Source: Ancalomicrobiaceae bacterium (GTDB lineage: Bacteria; Pseudomonadota; Alphaproteobacteria; Rhizobiales; Ancalomicrobiaceae). From it: a stretch of 64,000 bases of DNA. Below the pieces are notes generated by a model that was not told the origin of the DNA, did no database searches, and saw only the letters and a list, made by a program, of their open reading frames with translations. The translations under genes and the position numbers were made by a program. Where the stretch lies: NCBI GenBank assembly GCA_031291575.1, contig JARLIT010000052.1, positions 1 through 64,000 on the forward strand, written 5' to 3'. Shown here piece by piece: positions 34,094 to 42,865 of this stretch (position 1 is its first letter; the number at the start of each line of letters is the position of its first letter).

Positions 34094-36015
34094 TAGGCCT
34101 CCTGCAACTCTGCCGCGGCGAGATCGAGGATGAACGTCGTGCCGCCCAACTGGCCGTCGGCGGCTGTCAGCGAGCCGCCGAAATCGCGTGCGATGCCCGC
34201 CGATATCGCCAGCCCCAGGCCGAGCCCGCCGCCCTTCTCCTTGGTGGTGAAGAACGGCTCGAACAGGCGCGCGCGCGCATCGTCGGACAGCCCGGGACCA
34301 TTGTCGATGACGGCGATGTGGATGCGATCGCCGAGGCGCTCTGCCGATACGACGAGGCGCGGTCCGACGAAGCCGTCGAGCGCATCGAGCGCGTTGGCGA
34401 TTAGGTTGACGAGGATCTGTTCGAGCCGGTTGGCGTCGGCAAGCACCGCGACGTCGGCCGGTTCGACCGCGACGCCGGGCTTGACGCCGCCGCGGGAGAG
34501 CCGCCGATCGAGGATCAGCAGGGCATTGTCGATGGCGCGGGCGACCGGCACCGGCCGGAGTTCACCCGACGATTTCCGCGCAAACGACTTCAACTGGTTC
34601 GTCAGCGCGCCCATGTGGGTGACGAGCTCGCCGATGAGGGCGAGGTTGCTCGTCGCGTCCGCCATCTGGCCGCGCTCAAGAAATATCACCGTATTGTCCG
34701 ACAGCGTCTGCAGGGCAGCGAGCGGCTGGTTGAGTTCGTGCGCCAGCCCCGCCGACATCTGGCCGATCACGGCCAGCTTGCCGGCATGGATGAGCTCGTC
34801 CTGAGCGGCTTTGAGCGTGCGGGTGCGCTCCTCCACCTTCAATTCCAATTCGTCGTGGGCGCGCTGCAACGCCTCGCGCGCCTTCAAGCGCTCGAGGATG
34901 CGCTGGCGTCGCTGCGTCCAGGCGACGCCGAGGATGGCGAGGAATGCCCCGCCGACGGCGGCGAGCGCCGCATGGGTCCATGCGGTGGCGGCAACGTCGC
35001 CGTAGGGCGAGAGGACGGTCAGCGTCCAGCCGTTGCCGATGAGCGGTTCGGTCTGTGCGACAAAGCGGCCGGAAACGGGGAACACCGGCGCTGCTTCAGT
35101 ATGCGGACGCACCAGCGCGACGAGTTCGGCGTGGCGACCGTCGAGCGACTGCTCGGTCGAGAGCCCCAGCGGCGGCAGCGGCCGGGCGTTGTAGTGCAGC
35201 GAATGGGCGAGGTCACGCCGGACCGCCTCGCTGAGCGGCCGCACGGCGGTGAATTTCCACGACGATACCGAGGCAAGGATGACGACACCGTTCTCGTCTG
35301 CGACGAACACCGGCGCCTCGACCGTGGTCCAGGATTGCTCGAGCTGTTCGAGGCTTACCTTCACTACAGCGACGCCCTGGGGCTTGCCGTCGATGAGGAT
35401 CGGCGAGGAGAGGTAATAGCCGGGCTCGCCCTTGGTGGTGCCGATGCCGAAGAAGCGGCCGTTGCGGCCGGCGATGGCATCGCCGAAGTACGAGCGATAA
35501 GTCAGCGTTTCGCCGAGGAAACTGTCCGGCCTGTTCCAGTTCGACGTGGCGATGACGTGGCCGCGCGCGTCGAGCACGTAGATCGACAGCGAGCCGGCGC
35601 GCTGATTGAGCTGCTCGAGATAGCGGTTGACCGCCGCGACGCGCGCGGCGTTGGCGTTGAGGATCAGATCGACGACGTCGTGTTCGAGGCCCAGGGTGGC
35701 CGGAAAGAAGGCGTATTTGTCGATTTCGCGCTCGAGGCTCGCCTCATAGAGATCGAGCCGCTGCCGGCCGCGTTCGATGAGGGCGTCGATGCCGCGGTGC
35801 TGGCTCAGTTCGAAGGCGCCGAGCCCAAGAATGAGCGCGAGCACAGCAATAGCCGGCATCAGCCAGCCAGAATGGCGTGGAAGGGGGCGGAGCGGCATCG
35901 GCGCGGGTGTCTCTGCAGGACGATCGGCACGGCGCGATGCAGAGAGCAGGGGACGCGTTCGTCTCGTCTGCCGCACCGTCGGCGCTGCGTTAGCCTGGAA
36001 TGCCGCTTGTTGCAT
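34093..36015 (-). CDS. dctB: C4-dicarboxylate sensor histidine kinase DctB
   Basis: Inner-membrane sensor, 640 residues. TM1 is at about 52-72 and a large periplasmic double-PDC (Cache) ligand domain follows (about 75-345). It contains SIYVLDARGHVIATSNW, FGIGTTKGEPGYYLSSPI and the dicarboxylate-binding region. TM2 (about 348-368), a coiled coil and the kinase core follow, with H-box LAHELNQPLAALQ, N-box NLIANALDAL, DNGPGLSD and GLGLGLAIS. It senses succinate, fumarate or malate, often with DctA. The first ATG at 36015 has a poor ribosome-binding site; an in-frame ATG at 35898 (MPLRPLPRHSGW) is an alternative start just before TM1. Confidence 0.94.
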   Translation of the reverse strand: MQQAAFQANAAPTVRQTRRTRPLLSASRRADRPAETPAPMPLRPLPRHSGWLMPAIAVLALILGLGAFELSQHRGIDALIERGRQRLDLYEASLEREIDKYAFFPATLGLEHDVVDLILNANAARVAAVNRYLEQLNQRAGSLSIYVLDARGHVIATSNWNRPDSFLGETLTYRSYFGDAIAGRNGRFFGIGTTKGEPGYYLSSPILIDGKPQGVAVVKVSLEQLEQSWTTVEAPVFVADENGVVILASVSSWKFTAVRPLSEAVRRDLAHSLHYNARPLPPLGLSTEQSLDGRHAELVALVRPHTEAAPVFPVSGRFVAQTEPLIGNGWTLTVLSPYGDVAATAWTHAALAAVGGAFLAILGVAWTQRRQRILERLKAREALQRAHDELELKVEERTRTLKAAQDELIHAGKLAVIGQMSAGLAHELNQPLAALQTLSDNTVIFLERGQMADATSNLALIGELVTHMGALTNQLKSFARKSSGELRPVPVARAIDNALLILDRRLSRGGVKPGVAVEPADVAVLADANRLEQILVNLIANALDALDGFVGPRLVVSAERLGDRIHIAVIDNGPGLSDDARARLFEPFFTTKEKGGGLGLGLAISAGIARDFGGSLTAADGQLGGTTFILDLAAAELQEA

Positions 36016-36141
36016 TGATCTAGGCAGGTCTCATCCGGTCGTTTGCATGCGTCCGTCGTCTCTCGCGCCGGAGCGGCGGCGAAGGGAGGTTGGAAGGCGG
36101 ATGGGTCGGAAGGCGCCGTCCTCGCCTTCCGCCCGACCGCG

Positions 36142-37443
36142 TCACGCCGTCTGGGTGAGCGGCTCTGCCTCGACTTCATCGCCAGCTTCCTCGGTGCCAA
36201 TGGCGTTCTCCCATTTGGCGATGACGGCGGTGGCGATCGAATTGCCGAGCACGTTGGTCGCGGTGCGACCCATGTCGAGGAACACGTCGATGCCCATGAT
36301 CAACAGGACGCCGGCCTCCGGCAGGTTGAACATCGGCATCACGGCGGCGACGACGACGAGGCCGGAGCGCGGCACGCCGGCGATGCCCTTCGACGACACC
36401 ATCAGCACCAGAAGCATGGTGATCTGTTGCCAGAAGCTCATCGGAATGCCGTAGGCCTGCGCCACGAACAGCGAGGCAAACGTCGTGTAGAGCATTGAGC
36501 CGTCGAGATTGAACGAATAGCCGAGCGGCAGGACGAAGCCGATGACACGCTCGGAAACGCCGAAGCTCCTCAGCCGTTCCATGACGAGCGGATAGGCCGC
36601 CTCGCTCGACGCCGTCGAGAACCCGAGGATCATCGGCTCGCGGACGGCGGACAGAAGCGGGAAAATCCTCGCCTTCAACACCAGGAAGCCGAGCCCTGAC
36701 AGCACGGCCCACAGGACGAGGAGCGCGATATAGAAGCTGCCCATCACCTTGCCGTAGACTGTCAACACGCCGAGCCCTTGCGTGGTGACCACATTGGCGA
36801 TCGCCGCGAACACGCCGACAGGAGCGAAGATCATCACATAGCCCGTGACCTTCAGCATCACCGGCACGCCGTCTTCGATGGCCTGGAACAGCACCCGCGC
36901 CTTGGTGTGGCGCAATTGGCCGAGCGCCAGGCCGAAGAACACCGAGAACACCACGATCTGGATGATCTCGTTGGTGGCCAGCGCCTCGAAGATGTTGCGC
37001 GGGAAGACGTGCGTCATGAAGTCCTTGAGGTTCAACGACGACGTCTTCAGATCGACCGCCGCATTGGCTGCCGGCAAGGGGATGCCGACATTGGCGCCGG
37101 GCTGCAGCACGTTGGCGATGACGAGGCCGATGAAGAGCGAGATCAGCGAAGCCATGATGAACCAGGCGAGCGCCCGCCCGCCGATGCGGCCGACCGTCCT
37201 GGCATCGCCCATGCCGGCGAGACCGGCAACCAGCGTGCAGAAGATCAAGGGCGCGATGATCATCTTGATCAGCCGCAGGAAAATGTCGGTCAGCATGGCG
37301 AAGTAGCCGGCGATCTCCTTCGCCTCAGCCGGCGTCGCCGCAAACTTGTTGCAGGCATAGCCAACGGCGATGCCGAGGATGAGGGAGAGAAGGATCCAGG
37401 TCGTTAGCCGACTTTTGGTCGGACTGGCTGGGAGCGCTTGCAT
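36142..37443 (-). CDS. dctA: C4-dicarboxylate:cation symporter DctA
   Basis: DAACS (GltP/DctA) family, 433 residues. Motifs: KMIIAPLIFCTLVAGLAG, a serine-rich reentrant loop near FSTASSEAAYPLVMERL, LPLGYSFNLDGSMLY and the C-terminal DMGRTATNVLGNS (the NxxGD-equivalent region). It imports succinate, fumarate and malate with protons or sodium. It starts MQALPASPTKSRL at 37443; an upstream in-frame extension covers the promoter region and is rejected. It is transcribed in the same direction as dctB and dctD, which lie downstream 126 bases away. In most rhizobia dctA is divergent from dctBD, so the tandem order is a local variation. Confidence 0.94.
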   Translation of the reverse strand: MQALPASPTKSRLTTWILLSLILGIAVGYACNKFAATPAEAKEIAGYFAMLTDIFLRLIKMIIAPLIFCTLVAGLAGMGDARTVGRIGGRALAWFIMASLISLFIGLVIANVLQPGANVGIPLPAANAAVDLKTSSLNLKDFMTHVFPRNIFEALATNEIIQIVVFSVFFGLALGQLRHTKARVLFQAIEDGVPVMLKVTGYVMIFAPVGVFAAIANVVTTQGLGVLTVYGKVMGSFYIALLVLWAVLSGLGFLVLKARIFPLLSAVREPMILGFSTASSEAAYPLVMERLRSFGVSERVIGFVLPLGYSFNLDGSMLYTTFASLFVAQAYGIPMSFWQQITMLLVLMVSSKGIAGVPRSGLVVVAAVMPMFNLPEAGVLLIMGIDVFLDMGRTATNVLGNSIATAVIAKWENAIGTEEAGDEVEAEPLTQTA

Positions 37444-37579
37444 GGTCTCGGGTTCCTTGGGCTGATGTGTCTCTTGTCGGACCGGATGATGTGGCCGGGC
37501 TGGAGTGGTCGGCCGGCGCCCGTTTCTGGGCCCGCCGCGCTCAGCGGACGGACCGTCATTGCGGGCTTGGCGGACCTGC

Positions 37580-37594
37580 GCAAGCTCCGTGCCA
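37580..37594 (-). promoter_or_regulatory. Sigma-54 promoter of dctA
   Basis: On the minus strand: TGGCAC at 37594-37589, five bases (GGAGC), then TTGC at 37583-37580. This is an exact match to the -24/-12 core TGGCAC-N5-TTGC. Transcription should start near 37568, giving a leader of about 125 bases. It fits activation by DctD. Confidence 0.85.
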
Positions 37595-37665
37595 GACGAA
37601 GCCCGTCGCGCCATCGGTTAACGTATTGATAACTTCGTGAAATTCGCAAGTGGCATGACACCTCG

Positions 37666-37679
37666 TTCGGGTTTCCGAA
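37666..37679. promoter_or_regulatory. DctD upstream activator site 1 (candidate)
   Basis: Inverted repeat TTCGG-GTTT-CCGAA, centred about 104 bases upstream of the expected dctA transcript start, the usual position for enhancer sites of sigma-54 activators. It has the same arms as site 2. Confidence 0.6.
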
Positions 37680-37794
37680 TGGCGCGGCCCGTCCGTTAAT
37701 CGGCTAGAGACCGTCCGGAGCCGGAGCGGATGGCATCCCGCGCGGCGGGAGTCCGGTAACTCTCTGGAAAGAGGCCGGTTTTCGCGAAGAGCGC

Positions 37795-37822
37795 AGCGTC
37801 ATTCGGATTTCCGAATGACGCT
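37795..37822. promoter_or_regulatory. DctD upstream activator site 2 (candidate), 13-bp perfect dyad
   Basis: Perfect 13-base arms AGCGTCATTCGGA and complement with a two-base centre; the core is TTCGG-ATTT-CCGAA. It lies about 240 bases upstream of the dctA start and about 155 bases before the divergent amidase gene, so it might also act on that gene. The rest of 37444-37977 holds no gene. Confidence 0.55.
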
Positions 37823-37977
37823 GGGCCTGCATTCGGTCGGGCGAACGCCGCTGCGACCGTCGTCCCTCGGGGCGTCCCGGGCGGCGCCGTCCGGCTCGCC
37901 TGCCATGCGGCGCCAATATGATGGCCGATATTGCACTTGCCGGCGGCCCCCGTCATGATCGGCGGGGAGGAACAACC

Positions 37978-38895
37978 ATGCCGCGCCACCTGTTTGAACC
38001 CAGTGGGTTCCACAATGTCCTCGGCTCGCTGGAGCCCGCCTTCACCATCGCCGACGGCGATACGGTGGTGACCACGACCATCGACGCCTGGGGATTCGAT
38101 GGGGCAGGGGTCAAGCGCGCCGAACAGCCCAATCCGATGACCGGACCGTTCTTCGTCTCCGGCGCCGCGCCCGGCGATACGCTCGCCGTGACGATTGACC
38201 GCATGACGCCGAACCGCGATGAAGGCTGGACGGGCGCGCCCGTCGCGCCGAACGTGGTGACGCCCATGGCCGCGACCGAGCTGCCGAAGCGCATCCATGT
38301 CCGTTGGAAGATCGAGCGCAATCGCGGCGTCGCCACATTGATCGATGCGCCGCCGGCGCTGAAGCGCCTGGAACTGCCGCTCGAGCCGATGCTCGGCTGC
38401 TTCGGCGTGGCGCCCGAACTCGGCCAGGCATTTTCCACCGCAACCTCCTCGGCAAACGGCGGCAACATGGACTACCGCCGTTTCGGGCCGGGCACGACGG
38501 CCTATTTTCCGGTGTTCGTGCCGGGGGCGCTATTCTTCCTCGGCGACGGCCACTTCTGCCAGGGCGATGGCGAGATCGTCGGCACCGGCATCGAGACCTC
38601 GTTCGAGGTCGAATTCACCGTCAGGGTGCTGAAGGGAAAGACCATTTCCTGGCCACGCGGCGAGACGGCCGAGGACATCTTCGCCGTCGGCAACGCCCGA
38701 CCATTGGATGAGGCGCTGCAGATCGCCACAACCGAGATGCTGGCTTGGCTGGCGAGCGATTACGGCCTCGACACGATGGCTGCGAGCCATCTCCTCGGTC
38801 AGGTGGTGCGCTACGACATCGGCAACGTGTTCGATCCGGCCTACACGGTCGCCTGTCGGGTCCCGAAACGCTGGCTTGCAGCGCTTGCCGGATGA
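37978..38895 (+). CDS. Acetamidase/formamidase family protein
   Basis: FmdA/AmdA family, 305 residues, slightly shorter than classical formamidases (about 400) but typical of the AmdA-like branch. Motifs: PGDTLAVTIDRMTPNRD, a central GCFGVAPELGQAFSTATSSANGGNMDYRRFGPG and FLGDGHFCQGDGEIVGTGIE, which hold the metal/active-site region. It releases ammonia from short amides. It starts MPRHLFEPSGF after GGGAGGAA. With urea uptake elsewhere in the window it fits a nitrogen-scavenging lifestyle. The divergent dctA promoter region is shared. Substrate (formamide, acetamide or a larger amide) is not decided by sequence. Confidence 0.88.
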   Translation: MPRHLFEPSGFHNVLGSLEPAFTIADGDTVVTTTIDAWGFDGAGVKRAEQPNPMTGPFFVSGAAPGDTLAVTIDRMTPNRDEGWTGAPVAPNVVTPMAATELPKRIHVRWKIERNRGVATLIDAPPALKRLELPLEPMLGCFGVAPELGQAFSTATSSANGGNMDYRRFGPGTTAYFPVFVPGALFFLGDGHFCQGDGEIVGTGIETSFEVEFTVRVLKGKTISWPRGETAEDIFAVGNARPLDEALQIATTEMLAWLASDYGLDTMAASHLLGQVVRYDIGNVFDPAYTVACRVPKRWLAALAG

Positions 38896-38929
38896 GCAGC
38901 CCCCGTCGGGGCGTCGCGACCTAGGTTTG

Positions 38930-38970
38930 CACCGGCCGCCCGCCTGACGCCGTCCGGCGGGCGGCCGGTG
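38930..38970. terminator. Strong hairpin after the amidase gene
   Basis: Perfect 15-base arms CACCGGCCGCCCGCC (38930-38944) and complement (38956-38970), 11-base loop. It is likely a terminator of the amidase transcript although a T-tract is lacking. The remaining bases of 38896-39230 show no gene and should hold the hyf promoter. Confidence 0.55.
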
Positions 38971-39230
38971 CGAATTTGGAAACCTACCATATTGACCGGG
39001 CGGTCCGAGGGCGTAGCCTGAACGGGCCGTCCGCGATCGACTTCGAGAGTCGGTGGGTGAATCGTCCTGAGCGACTCTACCGCACATTGTGGGTCGTCGA
39101 CGGCAGGAGCCGGGGAGTCCCGCCCCCGCTCGATGTCGGCCGCCTGAAGGGCCCACCCGGAAGCGCGTTCGGCGCTCGTTCGATTCCATCGGCCTGTGAG
39201 AGGCCGCTCACCGTGGCGAGGATGCCGCTG

Positions 39231-41240
39231 ATGCCATTGTCGGGCTATCTTATTGGCGTCGCGGCACTGTTGCTGCTGACGCTGGCGGCGCTTCTGCCCC
39301 GGCCCATCCGGGCCGGAACTGTCGTGATCTACGGTGGATCGCTCGGCGTCACGGCCGTGCTGTTTGCCTCGGCGCTTTGGCAACTCCTGTCGGGCGCCGA
39401 CTGGATGGCACTGAGCCTGCCGCTCGGCATTCCCTGGCTCGGGGCCAATTTCCGCCTCGATGCCCTCTCCGCCTTCATCCTGGCTGTCGTCGATTTCGGT
39501 GCCGTCGCGGCGAGCTTCTACGCGCTCGGCTACGGCCGGCACGAGCACGAGCCGGAGCGGGTGCTGCCGTTCTATCCCGCCTTCCTCGCCGCGATGAACC
39601 TTGTGGTTCTGGCCGACGACGCCTTCGTCTTCCTTCTGTCCTGGGAGATGATGTCGCTCAGTTCCTGGGCGCTCGTCATGTCGCACCATCAGGTTCCCGG
39701 CAATGCGCGCGCCGGCTTCGTCTACATCGTGATGGCGAGCATCGGCACCTTCGCGCTGCTTCTGGCCTTCGGCCTGATGGCGGGCGACGTCGGCGACTAT
39801 GCATTCTCGACCATGCGGGCGCACGCCTCCGAACGCACGGTGACCGGCGTCGTGCTGGCGCTCGCCCTGTTCGGGGCCGGCTCCAAGGCGGGACTCGCGC
39901 CCTTCCATGTCTGGCTGCCACTCGCCCATCCGGCTGCTCCGAGCCATGTCTCGGCGTTGATGAGCGGTGTCATGACCAAGGTTGCGGTCTATGGCTTCTT
40001 GAGGATCGTGTTCGACATTCTCGGCGCGCCCGCTTGGTGGTGGGGCCTGCCGGTCCTGGCCGTCGGCGCCATTACGGCGGTGATCGGCGCGCTTCTGGGG
40101 CTGACACAGAACGATCTGAAGCGCGTTCTCGCCTATTCGACCATCGAGAATATCGGCGTCATCTTCATCGCGCTGGGCCTTTCGCTCGCCTTCCGGGCGC
40201 ACGGCTACGGCGCGGCGGCGGCGCTGGCGCTGACGGCTGCCCTGTTCCACGTCTTGAACCATTCGCTGTTCAAGAGCCTCCTATTCTTCGGCTCCGGCGC
40301 GCTGTTGACGGCGACCGGCGAACGCAGTCTCGCCCGGCTCGGCGGTCTCCTCAACCGCATGCCGATGACCGGCTTGTTCATGCTCGTCGGCTGCGTGGCG
40401 ATTTCGGCGCTTCCCCCGTTCAACGGCTTCGTGTCGGAATGGCTGGCGTTCCAGGCGATTCTGTTGTCGCCGGTGCTGTCGTCCTGGGCCTTGAAACTGA
40501 TGATCCCGGCGGTCGGTGCCATGCTGGCGCTCGCCGCCGCACTCGCCGCGGCGGCTTACGTCCGCGTCTTCGGCATCGCCTTTCTCGGTCGGCCGAGGAG
40601 CGATGCGGCACGCAACGCCGTGGAGGTCGACCGTTTCTCCTTGATCGCCATGGGCACGCTTGGCGTCCTCTGCCTCCTGACCGGCGTCTTGCCCGGCCTC
40701 GTCATCGATGCCCTCGGCCCGCTCGTCAGCCAGCTCATCGGCACGGCCATGGCCAACCAGTCGCAGCTCGGCTGGCTGGCGATCGCCCCGATCGCCGAGA
40801 GCCGGTCGTCCTACGATGGCCTCCTGGTCTTCCTGTTCATCACGACGTCGGCGCTCATGGCAGCCGCCATCATCCATCGCTTCGCCTCAGACGTCTCGCG
40901 CATCGCGCCGCCCTGGGATTGCGGCTTCCCCGATCCCGATTCGGCGACCCAATACACCCCGGAGAGCTTTGCCCAGCCGGTTCGCCGGGTGTTTTCCGGG
41001 CTGGGCTTTGCCGCATCGGAAACCGTCGACATGCCGCGGCCGGGCGACCAGCGGCCGGCCCGTTTCGAGCTGCGGCTGAAGGATCTCGTCTGGGACTACG
41101 GCTATCAGCCCGTCGTCAGCACCGTTTTCACCATCGCCGACATACTCAACAGGCTGCAGTTCCTCACCATCCGGCAGTATCTGAGCCTCGTCTTCGCTGC
41201 GCTCGTCTTCCTTCTGCTCGCGCTCGCCATCTGGACCTGA
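39231..41240 (+). CDS. hyfB: Hydrogenase-4-like / Ehr membrane subunit HyfB (NuoL-like)
   Basis: Antiporter-like proton-translocating subunit, about 669 residues (E. coli HyfB 672), with some 14-16 TM helices. Motifs of the NuoL/MrpA family: LSWEMMSLSSWALVMSHH, SKAGLAPFHVWLPLAHPAAPSHVSALMSGVMTK (split here for length; conserved Lys/His channel residues) and LNHSLFKSLLFFGSGAL. The ATG at 39231 has GAGG nine bases upstream; ATG 39222 and GTG 39213 are alternatives. It is the first gene of hyfBCEFGI. The C-terminal part (WDCGFPDP...FAQPVRRVF) is the HyfB-specific extension. Confidence 0.9.
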   Translation: MPLSGYLIGVAALLLLTLAALLPRPIRAGTVVIYGGSLGVTAVLFASALWQLLSGADWMALSLPLGIPWLGANFRLDALSAFILAVVDFGAVAASFYALGYGRHEHEPERVLPFYPAFLAAMNLVVLADDAFVFLLSWEMMSLSSWALVMSHHQVPGNARAGFVYIVMASIGTFALLLAFGLMAGDVGDYAFSTMRAHASERTVTGVVLALALFGAGSKAGLAPFHVWLPLAHPAAPSHVSALMSGVMTKVAVYGFLRIVFDILGAPAWWWGLPVLAVGAITAVIGALLGLTQNDLKRVLAYSTIENIGVIFIALGLSLAFRAHGYGAAAALALTAALFHVLNHSLFKSLLFFGSGALLTATGERSLARLGGLLNRMPMTGLFMLVGCVAISALPPFNGFVSEWLAFQAILLSPVLSSWALKLMIPAVGAMLALAAALAAAAYVRVFGIAFLGRPRSDAARNAVEVDRFSLIAMGTLGVLCLLTGVLPGLVIDALGPLVSQLIGTAMANQSQLGWLAIAPIAESRSSYDGLLVFLFITTSALMAAAIIHRFASDVSRIAPPWDCGFPDPDSATQYTPESFAQPVRRVFSGLGFAASETVDMPRPGDQRPARFELRLKDLVWDYGYQPVVSTVFTIADILNRLQFLTIRQYLSLVFAALVFLLLALAIWT

Positions 41241-41244
41241 CGCC

Positions 41245-42201
41245 ATGAACCTCTTCGGCAATCTCACGATCCAGATCCTGCAGATGCTGCTGGTGCTGTT
41301 GCCGGCACCGCTGCTGACGGGGTTCATCCGCAAGGTGAAGGCACGGCTCTTGAGAAAGAAGGGGCCGCCGCTCCTCCAGCCTTATCGCGACATCATCAAA
41401 CTGGTCGGCAAGGAAGCGGTCGTCGCCGACAGCGCCTCCTGGCTGTTCCGCGCGGTGCCGTATCTGGTCTTCGCCGCGACCTGGGTAGCGGCGGCCCTGG
41501 TGCCGACGTTCGCCACCGGGCTGCTGTTCTCCTGGTCGGCCGACCTCATCGCCATCATTGCGCTGTTGGGCTCGGCGCGCTTCTTCCTGGCGCTCGCCGG
41601 CATGGACGTGGGGACGAGCTTCGGCGGTCTGGGCTCGAGCCGCGAGATGATGTTCGCGACGCTGGCCGAGCCGGCGATGATCATGATCGTTTTCTCGCTT
41701 GCCCTCATCGCCGGTTCGACCCAGCTTTCCAACGTCGCCGAATTCATGCTGTCGCCGGCCGTGGGCTTGCGCGTCTCGCTGGCGCTGGGCCTGATCGGTC
41801 TCGTCATCGTGGCGATTGCCGAGAACGCGCGCATCCCCGTCGACAATCCGGCGACGCACCTGGAGCTCACTATGGTGCACGAGGCGATGGTCTTGGAATA
41901 TTCCGGCCGCCACCTCGCCATGATCGAACTGTCGGCTGAGCTGAAGCTGAGCCTCTACGTCTCCCTGATCGCCTGCGTCTTCTTCCCCTGGGGGCTGGCG
42001 CCGGTCGGTGCCGGCATCGCGCCCCACCTGTTCGGCATCGCCGCCTATATCGGCAAGCTGGCGGTGGCCGGCGTGGCGCTCGCCGTATTCGAAACGTCGA
42101 TCGCCAAGATGCGTGTCTTCCGCGTGCCGGACTTCATCGGCGTCGCCCTGATGCTTGGGCTTCTGGCAACATTGTTGCGCTTCATGTCGGGGAGCCTGTG
42201 A
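41245..42201 (+). CDS. hyfC: Hydrogenase-4-like / Ehr membrane subunit HyfC (NuoH-like)
   Basis: Complex I subunit 1 family, 318 residues, eight TM helices. Conserved cytoplasmic loop features are LRKKGPPLLQPYRDIIKLVGKEAV and the acidic stretch ARIPVDNPATHLELTMVHEAMVLE, the proton-channel/quinone-side loop that contacts the hydrophilic arm. It links HyfG/HyfI to the antiporter subunits. It follows hyfB by 4 bases. Confidence 0.92.
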   Translation: MNLFGNLTIQILQMLLVLLPAPLLTGFIRKVKARLLRKKGPPLLQPYRDIIKLVGKEAVVADSASWLFRAVPYLVFAATWVAAALVPTFATGLLFSWSADLIAIIALLGSARFFLALAGMDVGTSFGGLGSSREMMFATLAEPAMIMIVFSLALIAGSTQLSNVAEFMLSPAVGLRVSLALGLIGLVIVAIAENARIPVDNPATHLELTMVHEAMVLEYSGRHLAMIELSAELKLSLYVSLIACVFFPWGLAPVGAGIAPHLFGIAAYIGKLAVAGVALAVFETSIAKMRVFRVPDFIGVALMLGLLATLLRFMSGSL

Positions 42202-42202
42202 G

Positions 42203-42865
42203 ATGGGCGGTCTTTATTTTGATATCGCACACCTCTTCGCCGGTGGGCTGGTGCTGATCAGCTTCATCCTGCTCTATCAGGATCGGCTCTATGCGCTGCT
42301 GAACGTCTTCGCGCTGCAAGCCTTCGTGCTCGCCCTGTCGGTGGCCTGGCAGGCCTACGTGCAGGATGCGCCGCATCTCTACATCACCGCCGGCATCACC
42401 ATCGCCTTCAAGGCGATCGCCATTCCTGTGGCGTTGCACCGCATGGTTTCCCGCCTCGGCGTCCACCGCGAGGTGGAGACGGTGGTGCGGCTGGTGCCGA
42501 CCATGCTCGCCGGCATCGCGCTGGTCGCGCTTTCCATGGTGGTGATGCTCAGGGTGACTGGCAGTGCCGATCCTCTGGCCCGCGAGGACCTCGCCTTCGC
42601 GCTGTCGGTCGTCCTGCTCGGCATGCTGATGATGGTGACGCGCTCGAACGCGGTGTCCCAGGTAGTCGGCTTCATGTCCTTGGAGAACGGCCTGATCCTG
42701 GCCGCCACCGGTGCCAAGGGCATGCCGCTGGTGGTCGAGATCAGCGTCGCCTTTTCCATCCTCATCGCGCTCATCGTCATCGGCATCTTCCTGTTCCGCA
42801 TTCGGGAAAGGTTCGATTCCGTCGACCTGCAGGTGCTCGACGACTACAGGGGCGAATCGCGATGA
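42203..42865 (+). CDS. hyfE: Hydrogenase-4-like / Ehr membrane subunit HyfE
   Basis: 220 residues (E. coli HyfE 216), about seven TM helices. It belongs to the HyfE/NuoK-like family, with FKAIAIPVALHRMVSRLG and SNAVSQVVGFMSLENGLILAATGAKGMP (only parts quoted in family terms), the latter typical of HyfE. It starts MGGLYFDIAHL right after the hyfC stop (one base between). Its stop overlaps the hyfF start in an ATGA, indicating coupled translation. Confidence 0.9.
   Translation: MGGLYFDIAHLFAGGLVLISFILLYQDRLYALLNVFALQAFVLALSVAWQAYVQDAPHLYITAGITIAFKAIAIPVALHRMVSRLGVHREVETVVRLVPTMLAGIALVALSMVVMLRVTGSADPLAREDLAFALSVVLLGMLMMVTRSNAVSQVVGFMSLENGLILAATGAKGMPLVVEISVAFSILIALIVIGIFLFRIRERFDSVDLQVLDDYRGESR

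Noticed and set aside
37646-37661. Sigma-54-like TGTCAT-N5-TTGC on the minus strand upstream of dctA
   Set aside because: The -24 GG is not intact; the site at 37580-37594 matches perfectly and has better spacing to the dyads.
38841-40262. Long open frame antisense to hyfB
   Set aside because: No recognisable domain; it opposes a clear antiporter-like membrane protein and is explained by codon bias.
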